From: Curvibacter lanceolatus ATCC 14669
GTDB lineage: Bacteria > Pseudomonadota > Gammaproteobacteria > Burkholderiales > Burkholderiaceae_C
Direction: 5' to 3'
Assembly (NCBI RefSeq): GCF_000381265.1
Contig: NZ_KB906259.1
Coordinates: forward strand, 124,001 to 188,000
Length of the DNA: 64,000 nucleotides
Shown here: one piece after another, positions 39,170 through 49,734 of the stretch
How the letters are laid out: every line of letters begins with the position of its first letter
Position numbering within the stretch: the stretch's first letter is position 1
Notes under the pieces: model-generated
The model's input: the letters and a program-made list of their open reading frames with translations, nothing else
What the model was told of the DNA's origin: nothing
The model's database searches: none
Translations under genes and position numbers: made by a program

Positions 39170-40654
39170 TCAGCGGGCCGGACGCAATGTGGCGAGTTGG
39201 GTCCAGTCGCCACGGCGGAACAGCACACTGATCACCTTGCTGCGATCCGCTTTAGCCAATGCTTGCTCGAAATCCTTCACGGACAGCGTTTCGACATTGG
39301 CCACGGAGAGGACCACGTCACCTTCCCGCAATCCGGCCCGGGCCGCCGCCTCGGTCGCGGCATCGACACGCACCCCACCCTTGAGCTTGAGTTCCTTCTT
39401 CTGGGCAGCCGTCAGCTCGGTGACCACCAAGCCCAAGGACTGCGCCGCCGAGGAGCTGCGCGGCTTGTCATCGCGATCGCTCTTGCGAGCCACTGCCGAG
39501 TCGGGCTCGATCTCCGCCACCGTGATCGGCAGATCGCGATTGGCGCCCCGCCGGAACACCGTCAGGGTGCTGCGCGAGCCGGGCTTGGTGTTGCCCACCA
39601 AACGCGGCAGATCAGCGCTCTTCTCGATCGGCTTGCCGTCAAAGCGCAAGATCACGTCACCCGGCTCCACACCGGCCTTGTCTGCAGGCGATCCAGACTC
39701 AACCCCTCGGACCAGGGCCCCCTGAGCCTTGGACAGCCCCACCGAATCGGCGACCTCCTTGGTCACCTGATCAATCTGCACGCCGATGCGACCCCGCGAA
39801 ACGCGGCCACTGACACGCAACTGGTCGCTCACCCGGATGGCCTCATCGATCGGAATGGCAAAAGAGATGCCCATGAAGCCGCCCGAACGGGAGTAAATCT
39901 GGCTGTTGATGCCAATGACCTCCCCGCGCATGTTGATCAGAGGCCCACCCGAGTTGCCAGGGTTGATCGCGACATCGGTCTGGATGAAAGGAAGGTAATC
40001 ACCCGTTTCGCGTTGTTTGGCGCTCACGATACCGGCCGTGACCGTGTTCTCCAGGCCAAAGGGCGAGCCAATGGCCATCACCCACTCCCCCACCCGCAGA
40101 CGGGCCACATCACCCAGCTTCACAGCCGGCAATCCGGAGGCTTCGATCTTGACCACAGCCACATCGGTGCGTTTGTCCGAGCCGACGATGCGGGCCTTGA
40201 ACTCGCGCTTGTCCGTCAAGGTGACCAGCACTTCATCAGCTTCTTCCACCACATGGGCATTGGTCATGATGAAGCCATCGGGCGTCAGGATGAAGCCGGA
40301 GCCCACCCCCCGTGGCTGAGCCTCCTCCTCGGGCTGGGGGCGCTGCTGCTTGGGCGCCTGGCGGGGCACCTGCGGTACCGGCAGACCAAAGCGGCGGAAG
40401 AACTCCAGCATGTCTTCGTCCATGCCAGTCCCAGCCCCTTGCCGGCCGGACACCTTCTCGAGGGTGCGGATGTTGACCACCGAAGGACCCACCTGGTCCA
40501 CCAGGTCCGTGAAGTCAGGCAAGGTCCGCTGCATCGGCGCACTTTGGGCTTGAGCAGCGTGTGTCGGAAACAGCGACAACGCAGAGGCACTGCCCACCGC
40601 AGCCAGCAGCACCCAGGCGTTCAGGCTTTTTTTCCAGGGGACGATTGGCATCAT
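39170..40654 (-). CDS. degP: Periplasmic serine protease DegP/MucD
   Basis: About 494 residues, HtrA family. Signal peptide with KK then a hydrophobic core ending near THAAQA. The trypsin-like domain has the triad His in MTNAHVV, Asp in KRTDVAVV and Ser in NPGNSGGPLI. Two PDZ domains follow (about 270-360 and 395-480). Degrades misfolded envelope proteins and, in Pseudomonas, dampens sigma-E signalling. Start at ATG 40654 or the adjacent ATG 40651, with AAAGGA upstream. Last gene of rpoE-rseA-rseB-degP. Confidence 0.97.
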   Translation of the reverse strand: MMPIVPWKKSLNAWVLLAAVGSASALSLFPTHAAQAQSAPMQRTLPDFTDLVDQVGPSVVNIRTLEKVSGRQGAGTGMDEDMLEFFRRFGLPVPQVPRQAPKQQRPQPEEEAQPRGVGSGFILTPDGFIMTNAHVVEEADEVLVTLTDKREFKARIVGSDKRTDVAVVKIEASGLPAVKLGDVARLRVGEWVMAIGSPFGLENTVTAGIVSAKQRETGDYLPFIQTDVAINPGNSGGPLINMRGEVIGINSQIYSRSGGFMGISFAIPIDEAIRVSDQLRVSGRVSRGRIGVQIDQVTKEVADSVGLSKAQGALVRGVESGSPADKAGVEPGDVILRFDGKPIEKSADLPRLVGNTKPGSRSTLTVFRRGANRDLPITVAEIEPDSAVARKSDRDDKPRSSSAAQSLGLVVTELTAAQKKELKLKGGVRVDAATEAAARAGLREGDVVLSVANVETLSVKDFEQALAKADRSKVISVLFRRGDWTQLATLRPAR

Positions 40655-40746
40655 GGTCCTTTCAAGAATCAATTCATGCATCAAGTCAGAAACACCAAAG
40701 GCCCGAAGCGGGGTTCGCAACGGGTCGATTGAGACTGGCAGGGGTT

Positions 40747-41841
40747 TTATTTGAGACGCTCAAGGCTCTGAGCAAACAACTTCAAGGTCTGTGCAGGCAC
40801 CTCACCCACCAGGGTCACCCACCAATCGCCAAGCACCCGCTTGCCCAGGGTTTGTGTAGCGCCCATGGAGAGTTGCACTTCATCGGCAGCGCGAGGCTGA
40901 CGGTCGTAGGGTTCAATGAAGAGCGAGACGGTGGCCAAGCCATCAGAGAAGGTCCATTGCAGTGTCGGTTCTGGCACCCCCTTGGGGCCCACCGTGGGCG
41001 CGGCAGCCATGCCACGCCTGTAGCAACTGACCGTCTGAAAACCCGCCACCGGGCTCTTGAGGGCCCACCCCTCCTGCTGAGCTGTGGTCTTGGTCAGGTC
41101 CGGGTGCTCCACCCGGTACCCGCCGGTGGCCGCCATCATCTGGGCGAGCTTTTCCATTTTCACACTGGCGTCGAGGTCAAGCTCCGAAAAAGCGGCCTGC
41201 TCCAGCACACGCCCCTCTGCATCCAGCGTCTGGATCTTGACCACCAATCCAGATTTTTTTTCACTCCAGATGCGATAGCCAAAGCGTTGCGCGTCTTTGG
41301 GCTGAATCAGGACGACGTCGGCATCAAAGCCTGCAACACGGTCCACACCCTGAGCACTGGCCTGATAGAGGTTGGCCAGCGCCGGGTCACCACCTCGCCG
41401 CAAATTGGGGAAGACGCCGAAGGACTCACGCTTTTCAGCACGCGCCACACGCAATTCAGGCAAAAACGTAATGACCTGATCGTTGCGGCGCAACGTCGAA
41501 CGGGGCGGGCCGGTCAAGGCATCGATGCGCTCCATCTGAACATCGCCATCGCAAACATGCCAGATGCGCGAGCTGTACATGCCACCCGCAGCCGACATGA
41601 CCACAAACGTGCCGACATAGGCCTTTCGGCTCGACGCGTTGTGCATGCGCAGCAACCACTGGTTCAAATCAAGCTCAGGGACCGCCGGCTTGGCCACTGG
41701 CGCCGGCCCGATGGTAGCCTGCACTGGCGCCTGCGGCTGGGCCGCAAAGGCGCCAAACTGCAGGCCCCATGAGGCCGCCAGAGGCAGCAATGCACGGCAG
41801 ATCACCCGTCGCATGCCGTCTGCGACTGGGGCAAAGCTCAC
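40747..41841 (-). CDS. rseB: Sigma-E regulatory protein RseB/MucB
   Basis: 364 residues. Periplasmic protein that binds RseA and shields it from proteolysis until envelope stress. A signal peptide (RRVICRALLPLAASWG) is followed by a lipoprotein-carrier-like domain (LDLNQWLLRMHNASSRKAYVG) and a C-terminal MucB/RseB domain ending WVTLVGEVP. The GTG at 41841 overlaps the rseA stop by four bases and has GAGGGGG upstream; an internal ATG at 41814 is the alternative. Confidence 0.95.
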   Translation of the reverse strand: MSFAPVADGMRRVICRALLPLAASWGLQFGAFAAQPQAPVQATIGPAPVAKPAVPELDLNQWLLRMHNASSRKAYVGTFVVMSAAGGMYSSRIWHVCDGDVQMERIDALTGPPRSTLRRNDQVITFLPELRVARAEKRESFGVFPNLRRGGDPALANLYQASAQGVDRVAGFDADVVLIQPKDAQRFGYRIWSEKKSGLVVKIQTLDAEGRVLEQAAFSELDLDASVKMEKLAQMMAATGGYRVEHPDLTKTTAQQEGWALKSPVAGFQTVSCYRRGMAAAPTVGPKGVPEPTLQWTFSDGLATVSLFIEPYDRQPRAADEVQLSMGATQTLGKRVLGDWWVTLVGEVPAQTLKLFAQSLERLK

Positions 41842-42473
41842 CGTGATGCCCCCTCAAAAGTCGCATTGCGCAGAAAACCAGCGGGCGTCTGCAGTGCAGA
41901 GGCACCCGCGGCCTGCTTGTGCGCGGCCAGCAATTCATCCAGACGGGGGTCGCGCAACATGACAGCACGCTCGTCTCCCGGCAGAGAGACTGCCACGGCC
42001 TGAACACCGGCTGGTGCCAACCCATTGGCGGCCATTTGTCCACCCACGCGCACCTGATCCTGTTGCCCGACCAAGCCCCAGCCCACCGCAGCAACGGCGA
42101 CCACAGAAGCCAAGCCGGCGACCATGCGCCAACGGAAAAGTGGTTGATTGGCGGCTTCTGCTTGAAATGCTTGTGGTGTCAATGGCTGGGGCAGCGACTC
42201 GGGCGCCAAAGGTTCAATCTCCTCTTCAGACAGACGAGCTCGCAAACGCACCATGAAGTCAGAGGACAGGCCGTGCACGGCGCCCGCCGTTGCATCAGCG
42301 CTTACGCCCCACTCACCGCGGAGCACATCACGGCTGAGGTGGTAGATTTCCCACGAGACAGCAGCATCGTCGTCCGCGCTCAACTGGTCGAGCAACTTGG
42401 CAGCATCGGCATCATCCAGGCGCCCATCGGCCAGATCGGAGATCAACTCGCGGTTTTCAAGCATTCGGTCCAT
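41838..42473 (-). CDS. rseA: Anti-sigma-E factor RseA
   Basis: 211 residues. The cytoplasmic N-terminal domain (LENRELISDLADGRLDDADA, then WEIYHLSRDVLRGEW) should hold sigma-E. One membrane helix follows (about residues 118-136, VAGLASVVAVAAVGWGLV) and then a periplasmic tail for RseB binding and DegS cleavage. The ATG at 42473 has AAGGGA six bases upstream. Follows rpoE by 18 bases. Confidence 0.93.
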   Translation of the reverse strand: MDRMLENRELISDLADGRLDDADAAKLLDQLSADDDAAVSWEIYHLSRDVLRGEWGVSADATAGAVHGLSSDFMVRLRARLSEEEIEPLAPESLPQPLTPQAFQAEAANQPLFRWRMVAGLASVVAVAAVGWGLVGQQDQVRVGGQMAANGLAPAGVQAVAVSLPGDERAVMLRDPRLDELLAAHKQAAGASALQTPAGFLRNATFEGASR

Positions 42474-42491
42474 TTGCAATCCCTTGGTTCA

Positions 42492-43127
42492 TCACCAACG
42501 TTTCCCCGTCTGATTGGCCAGCAATGGCTTGACCTTGGCCGAAATGGCCTCCCGGGCGCGAAAAATCCGGGAGCGCACCGTGCCGATCGGACAATTCATC
42601 ACCTCAGCGATCTCGTCATAACTGAGTCCTTCAATCTCTCGCAGGGTCACGGCCTGCCGCAGATCCTCTGGCAAGGCCTCCATGGCCGAGTTCACGGCTT
42701 CGCCGATTTCCTTGGCCGCCAGGACAGTTTCCGGGGTTTCATCGCTGCTTAGTTCGTTTGAAACCGAGGAAGTTTCATCGTCATCATCACGTCCACGCAG
42801 CGCACTTTCGTTCATCACCGGATTGCGGCGCAGATCGACCAAGGCTTTTTTGGCCGTGTTGACAGCGATCCTGTACAGCCAGGTGTAGAACTGTGCCTCG
42901 CCACGAAACTGATGCAGCGCGCGGTAAGCGCGGATAAAGGTCTCCTGCACCACATCGTCGACCAGGTCTGAATCCCTGACCATGCGCGCCACCAGCCGAG
43001 CCACGCGCCGCTGATATTTCAGAACCAGAAGTTCAAAAGCACGTTGATTGCCCGCGACCGCGCTTTGAACCAACAGCAGATCACTGTCGTCCGGGGTTGG
43101 CGATAGGGTTATGGGGGGTTGGGTCAT
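42492..43127 (-). CDS. rpoE: RNA polymerase sigma factor RpoE (ECF)
   Basis: 211 residues. ECF sigma factor for envelope stress. Region 2 includes RAFELLVLKYQRRVARL and the -10 recognition stretch DVVQETFIRAYRALHQFRGE. Region 4 includes LREIEGLSYDEIAEVMNCP with GTVRSRIFRARE. The linker between the regions is longer than in E. coli and acidic (RGRDDDDETSS). Start ATG 43127. It precedes its own anti-sigma genes, the usual arrangement. Confidence 0.97.
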   Translation of the reverse strand: MTQPPITLSPTPDDSDLLLVQSAVAGNQRAFELLVLKYQRRVARLVARMVRDSDLVDDVVQETFIRAYRALHQFRGEAQFYTWLYRIAVNTAKKALVDLRRNPVMNESALRGRDDDDETSSVSNELSSDETPETVLAAKEIGEAVNSAMEALPEDLRQAVTLREIEGLSYDEIAEVMNCPIGTVRSRIFRAREAISAKVKPLLANQTGKRW

Positions 43128-43149
43128 GAAAACGAAGACAGCAGCAAGC

Positions 43150-43617
43150 TCAAGACCCGATGGGCTCTTTCGACGGCTCGTGTGCAGCGCGCGAATATAC
43201 CGCACACCGCAGCAGGTGCCAGCGAGATGGATGACCGCGGCGCTCCAGCCAGATCCATTTACCAGCCCAAACACCCGTGGTGTGCCAACGGAGCAGCAGC
43301 ACCCGCTGCAAGTCCAGCACAACACGGACCGCGCCGTCACCGGCCCAAACAGACCCACCGGGCATTTGGCAATGCAGGGCCCAGGTGGTGCCATCCCAGA
43401 CAAGTTCGCCAACGTCGGAGCCCCAGGCGGACCGAACGATGAACACGAGCGCAGGCAGACACAGGCAAAAAGCCACCCATGCACGCAGCATCGAGGGCGC
43501 CGTCTGGTACGCCCAGAGCGTGATACAGAGGAGCGCAGCCACAAAAACGCCCCCTTCCCATGCCCATCGAAGCCGCGAGGGCATCACAGGGTAGCGAACA
43601 GGGGGCGCGGCGTGCAT
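43150..43617 (-). CDS. Small membrane protein resembling YgfX/CptA
   Basis: 155 residues. Two hydrophobic segments near the N terminus (about 20-38 and 46-64) form a hairpin, followed by a basic, Trp-rich cytoplasmic domain (VWDGTTWALH, AGKWIWLERR, WHLLRCAVYSR). This plan resembles YgfX, a membrane protein encoded with SdhE in gammaproteobacteria and also found near rpoE in pseudomonads. No sdhE-like gene is next to it here. Similarity is by architecture only, so the assignment is tentative. Start ATG 43617 or 43584. Confidence 0.6.
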   Translation of the reverse strand: MHAAPPVRYPVMPSRLRWAWEGGVFVAALLCITLWAYQTAPSMLRAWVAFCLCLPALVFIVRSAWGSDVGELVWDGTTWALHCQMPGGSVWAGDGAVRVVLDLQRVLLLRWHTTGVWAGKWIWLERRGHPSRWHLLRCAVYSRAAHEPSKEPIGS

Positions 43618-43684
43618 CAGTCAGCAACCGACATGCAGAACAAGTTGATCAGAAGCACAGGGCAAGCAGCCCCATGCAGTGAAA

Positions 43685-44932
43685 TCAACTCAGTCGCTTG
43701 AAGACCAGCGAGCCGTTGGTGCCACCAAAACCGAAATTATTCTTGACGGCCACATCAATCTTCAGATCACGGGCCTCATTGGCACAGTAATCCAGATCGC
43801 AATCCGGATCTTGATTGAAGATGTTGATGGTCGGCGGGCTCTTCTGGTGATACACGGCCAGCGCCGTGAACACGCTTTCGATCCCCCCCGCACCACCCAG
43901 CAAGTGCCCGGTCATCGACTTGGTCGAGTTCACCACGGTCTTGTAGGCATGGTCACCGAGTGCCGCCTTGATGGCGTTGGTTTCGTTGGTGTCACCCAGA
44001 GGCGTCGAGGTGCCGTGGGCGTTGAGGTAATGGACCTGATCCGCGTTGATACCCGCATTGCGCAAGGCCATTTCCATGGAGCGGCGCGGACCATCAACGT
44101 TGGGTGCCGTCATGTGATAGGCGTCACCGGACATACCAAAGCCGGTAATTTCAGCGTAGATGCGGGCGCCACGGGCCTTGGCGTGCTCATACTCCTCGAG
44201 CACCAGCACGCCTGAACCTTCGCCAAGAACGAAACCATCGCGATCCTTGTCCCAAGGGCGTGAGGCAGTCTTGGGGTCGTCGTTTCGAGTGGAGAGCGCA
44301 CGCGCCGCCGCGAAGCCGCCAATCCCCAGGGGGGAGACCGTCGATTCAGCACCACCAGCCACCATGACATCGCAATCACCGTACTCGATCATGCGAGCCG
44401 ACAAACCAATGGCATGCAGACCTGTCGTGCAAGCGGTAACCACCGCAACGTTGGGGCCCTTGAAGCCGTATTGAATGGAAACATGACCCGAGATCATGTT
44501 GATGATCGAGGCCGGGACGAAGAACGGTGAAATTCTTCTCGGCCCACGATTCGTGTATTCGCCATGGGTCTGCTCGATCATCGGCAGGCCGCCGATGCCG
44601 GAACCGATGTTGCAGCCGATGCGGACTGCCTGCTCTTCGCTCAACGCATCGCCGGTTGGCAAACCCGAATCGACCACAGCCTGCATGGCTGCGGCCATCC
44701 CGAGGTGAATGAAGCGGTCCATGTGACGCGCCTCTTTCTCAGGGATGTACTGGGTGATGTCAAACCCCTTCACTTCACCTGCAAACTTGCAGGCAAAAGC
44801 GCTGGCGTCAAACGACTTGATCAGGTCAATGCCTGATTGGCCGGCCAACAAATTGTTCCAGGACTCGGCAACCGTATTGCCTACGGGGCTGATACAACCC
44901 AGGCCAGTGACGACAACGCGACGACGGGACAT
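43685..44932 (-). CDS. fabF: 3-oxoacyl-ACP synthase II
   Basis: 415 residues. Elongating ketosynthase of fatty acid synthesis. Begins [16 protein letters not shown]. The catalytic Cys is in [12 protein letters not shown], and the two His are in [11 protein letters not shown] and [12 protein letters not shown]. Normal length. Follows acpP by 116 bases. Confidence 0.98.
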   Translation of the reverse strand: MSRRRVVVTGLGCISPVGNTVAESWNNLLAGQSGIDLIKSFDASAFACKFAGEVKGFDITQYIPEKEARHMDRFIHLGMAAAMQAVVDSGLPTGDALSEEQAVRIGCNIGSGIGGLPMIEQTHGEYTNRGPRRISPFFVPASIINMISGHVSIQYGFKGPNVAVVTACTTGLHAIGLSARMIEYGDCDVMVAGGAESTVSPLGIGGFAAARALSTRNDDPKTASRPWDKDRDGFVLGEGSGVLVLEEYEHAKARGARIYAEITGFGMSGDAYHMTAPNVDGPRRSMEMALRNAGINADQVHYLNAHGTSTPLGDTNETNAIKAALGDHAYKTVVNSTKSMTGHLLGGAGGIESVFTALAVYHQKSPPTINIFNQDPDCDLDYCANEARDLKIDVAVKNNFGFGGTNGSLVFKRLS

Positions 44933-45048
44933 ATGAAAATCTCAGTTTGGCCGGACGCAAAGCGCCGGCGGTCTGTGACAAGCCAGGCAAAGCCGCAAGG
45001 CCCTGCCGGCCCGCACTCCAAAAGTGTAGGACCGGTCCCGCCAGGGAC

Positions 45049-45387
<339 letters not shown>

Positions 45388-45392
45388 TTAAT

Positions 45393-46136
45393 TTACATGT
45401 ACATGCCGCCATTGACATGCAACTCTTGCCCGGTCACATACGAGGCCTGCGGAGAGGCCAGATAAGCGACGGCATGAGCGATGTCGGCAGGCTGCCCCAG
45501 ATGTCCCAGCGGGATCTGGGTCAACAAGGCTTTTTGCTGCTCTTCAGGCAGCGAAGCCGTCATGTCGGTATCAATGAAACCTGGTGCCACGCAGTTCACC
45601 GTAATGCCTCGGCTGCCCAATTCACGAGCCAGTGCGCGGGTCATGCCCGCAACGCCTGCCTTGGCAGCAGCATAGTTGGCCTGCCCCGGATTGCCCGAGG
45701 CACCCACCACGCTGGTGATGCTGATGATGCGACCATACCGCTGCTTCATCATCTGGCGCATCACGGCACGGCTCATGCGAAACACAGATTTCAGATTGGT
45801 GTCCAGCACCGCATCCCAATCGGCATCCTTGAGGCGCATGGCCAGCATGTCGCGCGTGATACCCGCATTGTTCACCAGCACCTGCAGAGCACCTTGCTCT
45901 TTCACGATGCGATCAATCAACGCCTCGACAGCTGCGCCATCGTTGACGTCCAGCTTGGCACCCAGACCACCCACAGACGCCAGGGTCGCCGAGATGCGAT
46001 CAGCACCCTCATCGGTGGTTGCCGTCCCGATCACCTTCAAGCCACGCCGAGCCAACTCAAGGGCAATGGCCGCACCAATGCCACGCGATGCACCGGTGAC
46101 CAACGCCACCTGGCCTTCAAATTTCACTTCACTCAT
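45393..46136 (-). CDS. fabG: 3-oxoacyl-ACP reductase
   Basis: 247 residues, short-chain dehydrogenase. Cofactor loop VTGASRGIGAAIA, NNAGITRD, catalytic Ser in SITSVVGASG and Tyr-Lys in ANYAAAKAG. Reduces 3-oxoacyl-ACP with NADPH. The ATG overlaps the fabD stop by four bases. Confidence 0.98.
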   Translation of the reverse strand: MSEVKFEGQVALVTGASRGIGAAIALELARRGLKVIGTATTDEGADRISATLASVGGLGAKLDVNDGAAVEALIDRIVKEQGALQVLVNNAGITRDMLAMRLKDADWDAVLDTNLKSVFRMSRAVMRQMMKQRYGRIISITSVVGASGNPGQANYAAAKAGVAGMTRALARELGSRGITVNCVAPGFIDTDMTASLPEEQQKALLTQIPLGHLGQPADIAHAVAYLASPQASYVTGQELHVNGGMYM

Positions 46137-47083
46137 GCCAACAGTCCTTTGGTTTCTGCCAGTGTGGCGGGGTCCAACACCACACCGCCGAGCAACTCCG
46201 CATCGATGCGCTTGGTCATGCCCGCCAACACCTTGCCGGGGCCACACTCAATGACGTGCGATACACCACGCGCCTTGATCGCCTGCACACACTCCACCCA
46301 ACGGACGGGCTGGAAGGCTTGGCGGTACAGCGCATCACGAATGCGCTCAGGATCCGACTCCACCTGCACATCCACATTGTTGACCACGGCTATCTGAGGC
46401 ACCCCCAAGCTCAGGGTGGCCAATTTTTCGCGCAGCTTCTCAGCCGCAGGCTTCATCAGGCTCGAATGGAATGGCGCAGACACAGGCAAAGGCAAGGCCC
46501 GCTTGGCACCTTGAGACTTGAGGTATTCACAAGCCTTTTCAACGCCCGCCTTGCTGCCAGCAATCACGGTCTGCATGGGGTCATTGAAATTGACCGCCTC
46601 AACAACTTCCGACGAACCCGCACCAAATTCGGCAGTGACCGCCTGACATCCAGCGACGACCTGCGCCGCGGGCATGCCGAGGATGGCCGCCATGGCCCCG
46701 ACCCCAACAGGCACCGCCTCCTGCATCGCAGCAGCACGGAAACGCACCAGGGGCGCAGCCTGCGCCAGCGTCAACACACCCGACGCGACGAGCGCGGAAT
46801 ACTCGCCCAAGGAGTGCCCCGCCACCACCGACGGCAACAGACCGGTTTCGGCAACCCAGGCCCGGTAGGCCGCCACCGCCGCAACCAGCATCACGGGCTG
46901 GGTGTTGGTGGTGAGCGCCAGCGCCTCTTTGGGACCGGACTGGATCAGCGCCGCGACATCCTCACCCATGGCGTCAGACGCCTCACGCAAGGTGTTGCGC
47001 ACCTCAGGATGATCACCCCAGGCATCGAGCATACCCACCGACTGGGAGCCCTGGCCCGGAAATACAAATGCAAATGGAGTCAT
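46133..47083 (-). CDS. fabD: Malonyl-CoA:ACP transacylase
   Basis: 316 residues. Loads malonate on AcpP. FVFPGQGSQSVGML near the start, the nucleophile in AGHSLGEYSAL, and the active-site His in SAPFHSSLM. GGAG lies six bases before the ATG. A 144-base gap with no other gene precedes it on the fabH side. Confidence 0.98.
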   Translation of the reverse strand: MTPFAFVFPGQGSQSVGMLDAWGDHPEVRNTLREASDAMGEDVAALIQSGPKEALALTTNTQPVMLVAAVAAYRAWVAETGLLPSVVAGHSLGEYSALVASGVLTLAQAAPLVRFRAAAMQEAVPVGVGAMAAILGMPAAQVVAGCQAVTAEFGAGSSEVVEAVNFNDPMQTVIAGSKAGVEKACEYLKSQGAKRALPLPVSAPFHSSLMKPAAEKLREKLATLSLGVPQIAVVNNVDVQVESDPERIRDALYRQAFQPVRWVECVQAIKARGVSHVIECGPGKVLAGMTKRIDAELLGGVVLDPATLAETKGLLA

Positions 47084-47227
47084 GTTTTTTGGAGACTGGA
47101 CAAACTAGAACCACATCACCACAACACCCGGCTGCCACAGAGCACGGGGGCGGCAACACCCAGACAGGGAGCGATCCATGCAGGCCAGCCACAAGCCAGC
47201 CCCACAGATGCCCACCCACAATGCCGA

Positions 47228-48205
47228 TCAGTAGCGCAGGAAGACTGCACCCCAGGTAAATCCACCGCCAACACCCTCCAACATCAGGTGCTGGCCGCGC
47301 TTGACCTGACCGGCACGCACCGCCGAGTCCAGCGCCAAAGGAATGGAAGCCGCCGACGTGTTGCCATGCTGATCCACCGTCACCACCACCTTGTCGAGGG
47401 GAAGCTTCAGCTTGCGCGCCGTGCTTTGCATGATGCGGATGTTGGCCTGGTGCGGAATCAACCAGTCGATATCGGCATCCGTCTTGCCCGCCTTGGCCAA
47501 GGTGGCACGCGCCGCATCTTCCAACACCCCCACGGCCAGCTTGAAGACCGCCTGGCCGTCCATCTTGAGCAGAGGATCGCCCAAAACCTGCCCACCGGAA
47601 ACATGCCCCGGCACACACAGAATGCCCACATGTTTACCATCAGCGTGCAGATCAGAGGCCAGGATGCCCGGCTCATCCGAGGCCTCGAGCACCACAGCCC
47701 CCGCGCCGTCGCCAAACAGCACGCAAGTCGTGCGGTCCGTGAAATCGAGCAGTCGCGAGAACACCTCCGCGCCAACCACCAACGCACGTTGCGCAGCACC
47801 CGTCTGGATCATGGCATCCGCCACAGTCAGGGCATAGACAAACCCACTGCAAACAGCCTGCACATCAAAGGCAGCCGCACCGGCGTTGCCGAGCTTGTGC
47901 TGAAGAATGCAAGCCGTGGAAGGGAACACCATGTCAGGCGTCGAAGTGGCCACGATGATCAGATCGATCTGAGAAGCCTCCAGACCCGCCGCTTCCAGCG
48001 CTCGCTGGCAAGCCTTCAGTGCGAGATCGCTGCTGCCCACATCGGGCGCGGCAAAGTGTCGGGCGCGAATGCCGGTGCGCTCAACGATCCACTCATCTGA
48101 AGTTTCGACACCCTTGGTAGCCAGTTCGGCCGCCAAGTCTGCATTCGTCAGCCTGCGGGGGGGGAGATAACTGCCGGTACCGGCTATGCGCGAATAACGT
48201 CTCAT
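47228..48205 (-). CDS. fabH: 3-oxoacyl-ACP synthase III
   Basis: 325 residues. Starts fatty acid synthesis from acetyl-CoA and malonyl-ACP. The catalytic Cys is in [12 protein letters not shown]; His and Asn are in [10 protein letters not shown] and [12 protein letters not shown]. Ends [13 protein letters not shown]. The ATG overlaps the plsX stop by four bases. Confidence 0.98.
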   Translation of the reverse strand: MRRYSRIAGTGSYLPPRRLTNADLAAELATKGVETSDEWIVERTGIRARHFAAPDVGSSDLALKACQRALEAAGLEASQIDLIIVATSTPDMVFPSTACILQHKLGNAGAAAFDVQAVCSGFVYALTVADAMIQTGAAQRALVVGAEVFSRLLDFTDRTTCVLFGDGAGAVVLEASDEPGILASDLHADGKHVGILCVPGHVSGGQVLGDPLLKMDGQAVFKLAVGVLEDAARATLAKAGKTDADIDWLIPHQANIRIMQSTARKLKLPLDKVVVTVDQHGNTSAASIPLALDSAVRAGQVKRGQHLMLEGVGGGFTWGAVFLRY

Positions 48206-49257
48206 TGTGCGGAGGAGCTCACCGCGCCGGCCCCGACATCACCCGGCACCGCCGCCAACAAGGGCGCAGCGCGAGCAATCCGGACCTTCACGCGGTCAAG
48301 CAGGTTGTTTCGGGCCGCATCATACGCCCGGTTCAAGGCCTGCTCGAAAGCGAACTCGTCGGCCGAGCCATGGCTCTTGAACACCAGGCCCCGCAGACCC
48401 AAAAGTGCCGCGCCGTTGTAGCGACGGTAATCCATGCGCTTCTTCAATGAAGAAAGAACGGGATAGGCACAGATGGCGGCAATTTTTCGAAAGATGCTGC
48501 GAGAAAACTCTTCACGCAAAAAGCCGACGATCATGAAGGCCAAGCCCTCAGTCGCCTTCAACGCCACGTTGCCGACAAAGCCATCACAGACCACGATCTC
48601 GGTCGTGCCCTTGAAGATGTCGTTGCCTTCGACATTGCCAAAAAAGTTCAGGTCTCCCGAACTCCCCGCAGATCGCAGCAACTCACCGGCTTTTTTGATC
48701 GTGTCGTTGCCCTTGATGACTTCTTCACCAATATTGAGCAAGCCCACGGAGGGGTGGGCCTCATCTTTCAAGACGGACACCAGGGCCGAGCCCATCACCG
48801 CAAACTGAAGCAGATGCTCGGCTGTGCAATCCACATTGGCACCCAGATCCAGCACCGTGGTCGCTTGGCCTTTGATGTTGGGCATCAAGGCCGCAATCGC
48901 AGGCCGATCAATGCCATCCAGGGTTTTGAGCAAATAACGGGCGATGGCCATCAAGGCGCCGGTGTTACCAGCAGAAACCGCCACATCCGCACGACCATCC
49001 TTGACCTGCTGGATGGCCACACGCATCGAAGAATCCTTCTTCTTGCGCAGCGCCACCTCCACCGTGTCATCCATGCTGACGACCTCGGAGGCCGCCAAAA
49101 CCTCGGCGCGCTCGTGCACCAGCGCCGTCAGCGCCTCAGGCTTGCCAACCAGCAAAAGCCGCGCATCAGCATGCTGCTCGAGAAAATGCCGGCATGCTGC
49201 CAGCGTGACGCGGGGACCATGGTCGCCCCCCATGCAGTCAACAGCCAGTGTGATCAT
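48202..49257 (-). CDS. plsX: Phosphate acyltransferase PlsX
   Basis: 351 residues. Makes acyl-phosphate from acyl-ACP for phospholipid synthesis. Begins [24 protein letters not shown] and [13 protein letters not shown] are family motifs. The tail after about 335 is Ala/Gly rich and not conserved in character. It lies downstream of rpmF across a hairpin terminator, so it may be expressed partly by read-through. Confidence 0.97.
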   Translation of the reverse strand: MITLAVDCMGGDHGPRVTLAACRHFLEQHADARLLLVGKPEALTALVHERAEVLAASEVVSMDDTVEVALRKKKDSSMRVAIQQVKDGRADVAVSAGNTGALMAIARYLLKTLDGIDRPAIAALMPNIKGQATTVLDLGANVDCTAEHLLQFAVMGSALVSVLKDEAHPSVGLLNIGEEVIKGNDTIKKAGELLRSAGSSGDLNFFGNVEGNDIFKGTTEIVVCDGFVGNVALKATEGLAFMIVGFLREEFSRSIFRKIAAICAYPVLSSLKKRMDYRRYNGAALLGLRGLVFKSHGSADEFAFEQALNRAYDAARNNLLDRVKVRIARAAPLLAAVPGDVGAGAVSSSAQ

Positions 49258-49304
49258 TCAGAGCTCAATCAACCGCCCAAGCGGCTTCGAAATGGATAGC
49301 CAAC

Positions 49305-49344
49305 AAAAGAAAAGCCCGCGCTACTTGGAATGTAGCATCGGGCT
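49305..49344 (-). terminator. Terminator or attenuator between rpmF and plsX
   Basis: On the minus strand AGCCCG and GCTAC segments pair with GTAGC and CGGGCT around a 7-base loop, with a small internal mismatch, followed by TTTTCTTTTG. plsX starts 48 bases beyond. Confidence 0.75.
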
Positions 49345-49364
49345 TCGATGGCTCCGGAAGCAGA

Positions 49365-49547
49365 TCAGGCTTCGGACTTGTTCTTCAGAACCTGACGGCC
49401 ACGGTAGAAACCGTTGGGGCTGATGTGGTGACGCAGGTGGATTTCACCAGTGGTGGGTTCCACAGCGATACCCGGCACGTTCAGGGCATTGTGCGAGCGG
49501 TGCATACCGCGCTTGGAAGGGGACTTTTTGTTTTGCTGGACGGCCAT
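49365..49547 (-). CDS. rpmF: 50S ribosomal protein L32
   Basis: 60 residues: [20 protein letters not shown], then [20 protein letters not shown]. The zinc cysteines of some L32 proteins are absent, the common form in betaproteobacteria. AGGAG-like site upstream. Second gene after yceD, a conserved pair. Confidence 0.98.
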   Translation of the reverse strand: MAVQQNKKSPSKRGMHRSHNALNVPGIAVEPTTGEIHLRHHISPNGFYRGRQVLKNKSEA

Positions 49548-49734
49548 GTCAGGCTCCTGGACTAAAGGGTTGTTACATGAGCCTGGGGCCAGCGAGAAAA
49601 TCACGCCAGCACAGGCAAGTTCTGTGCGAAATCAGTGAGAAATCAACTCAATCAGCGCGGCAACCAGATCAAAAAGACGCCGAGGAATTCGCGCGAAGCC
49701 TTTGATTATAGCTCATCTCAAAAGCCAGGCCCAG

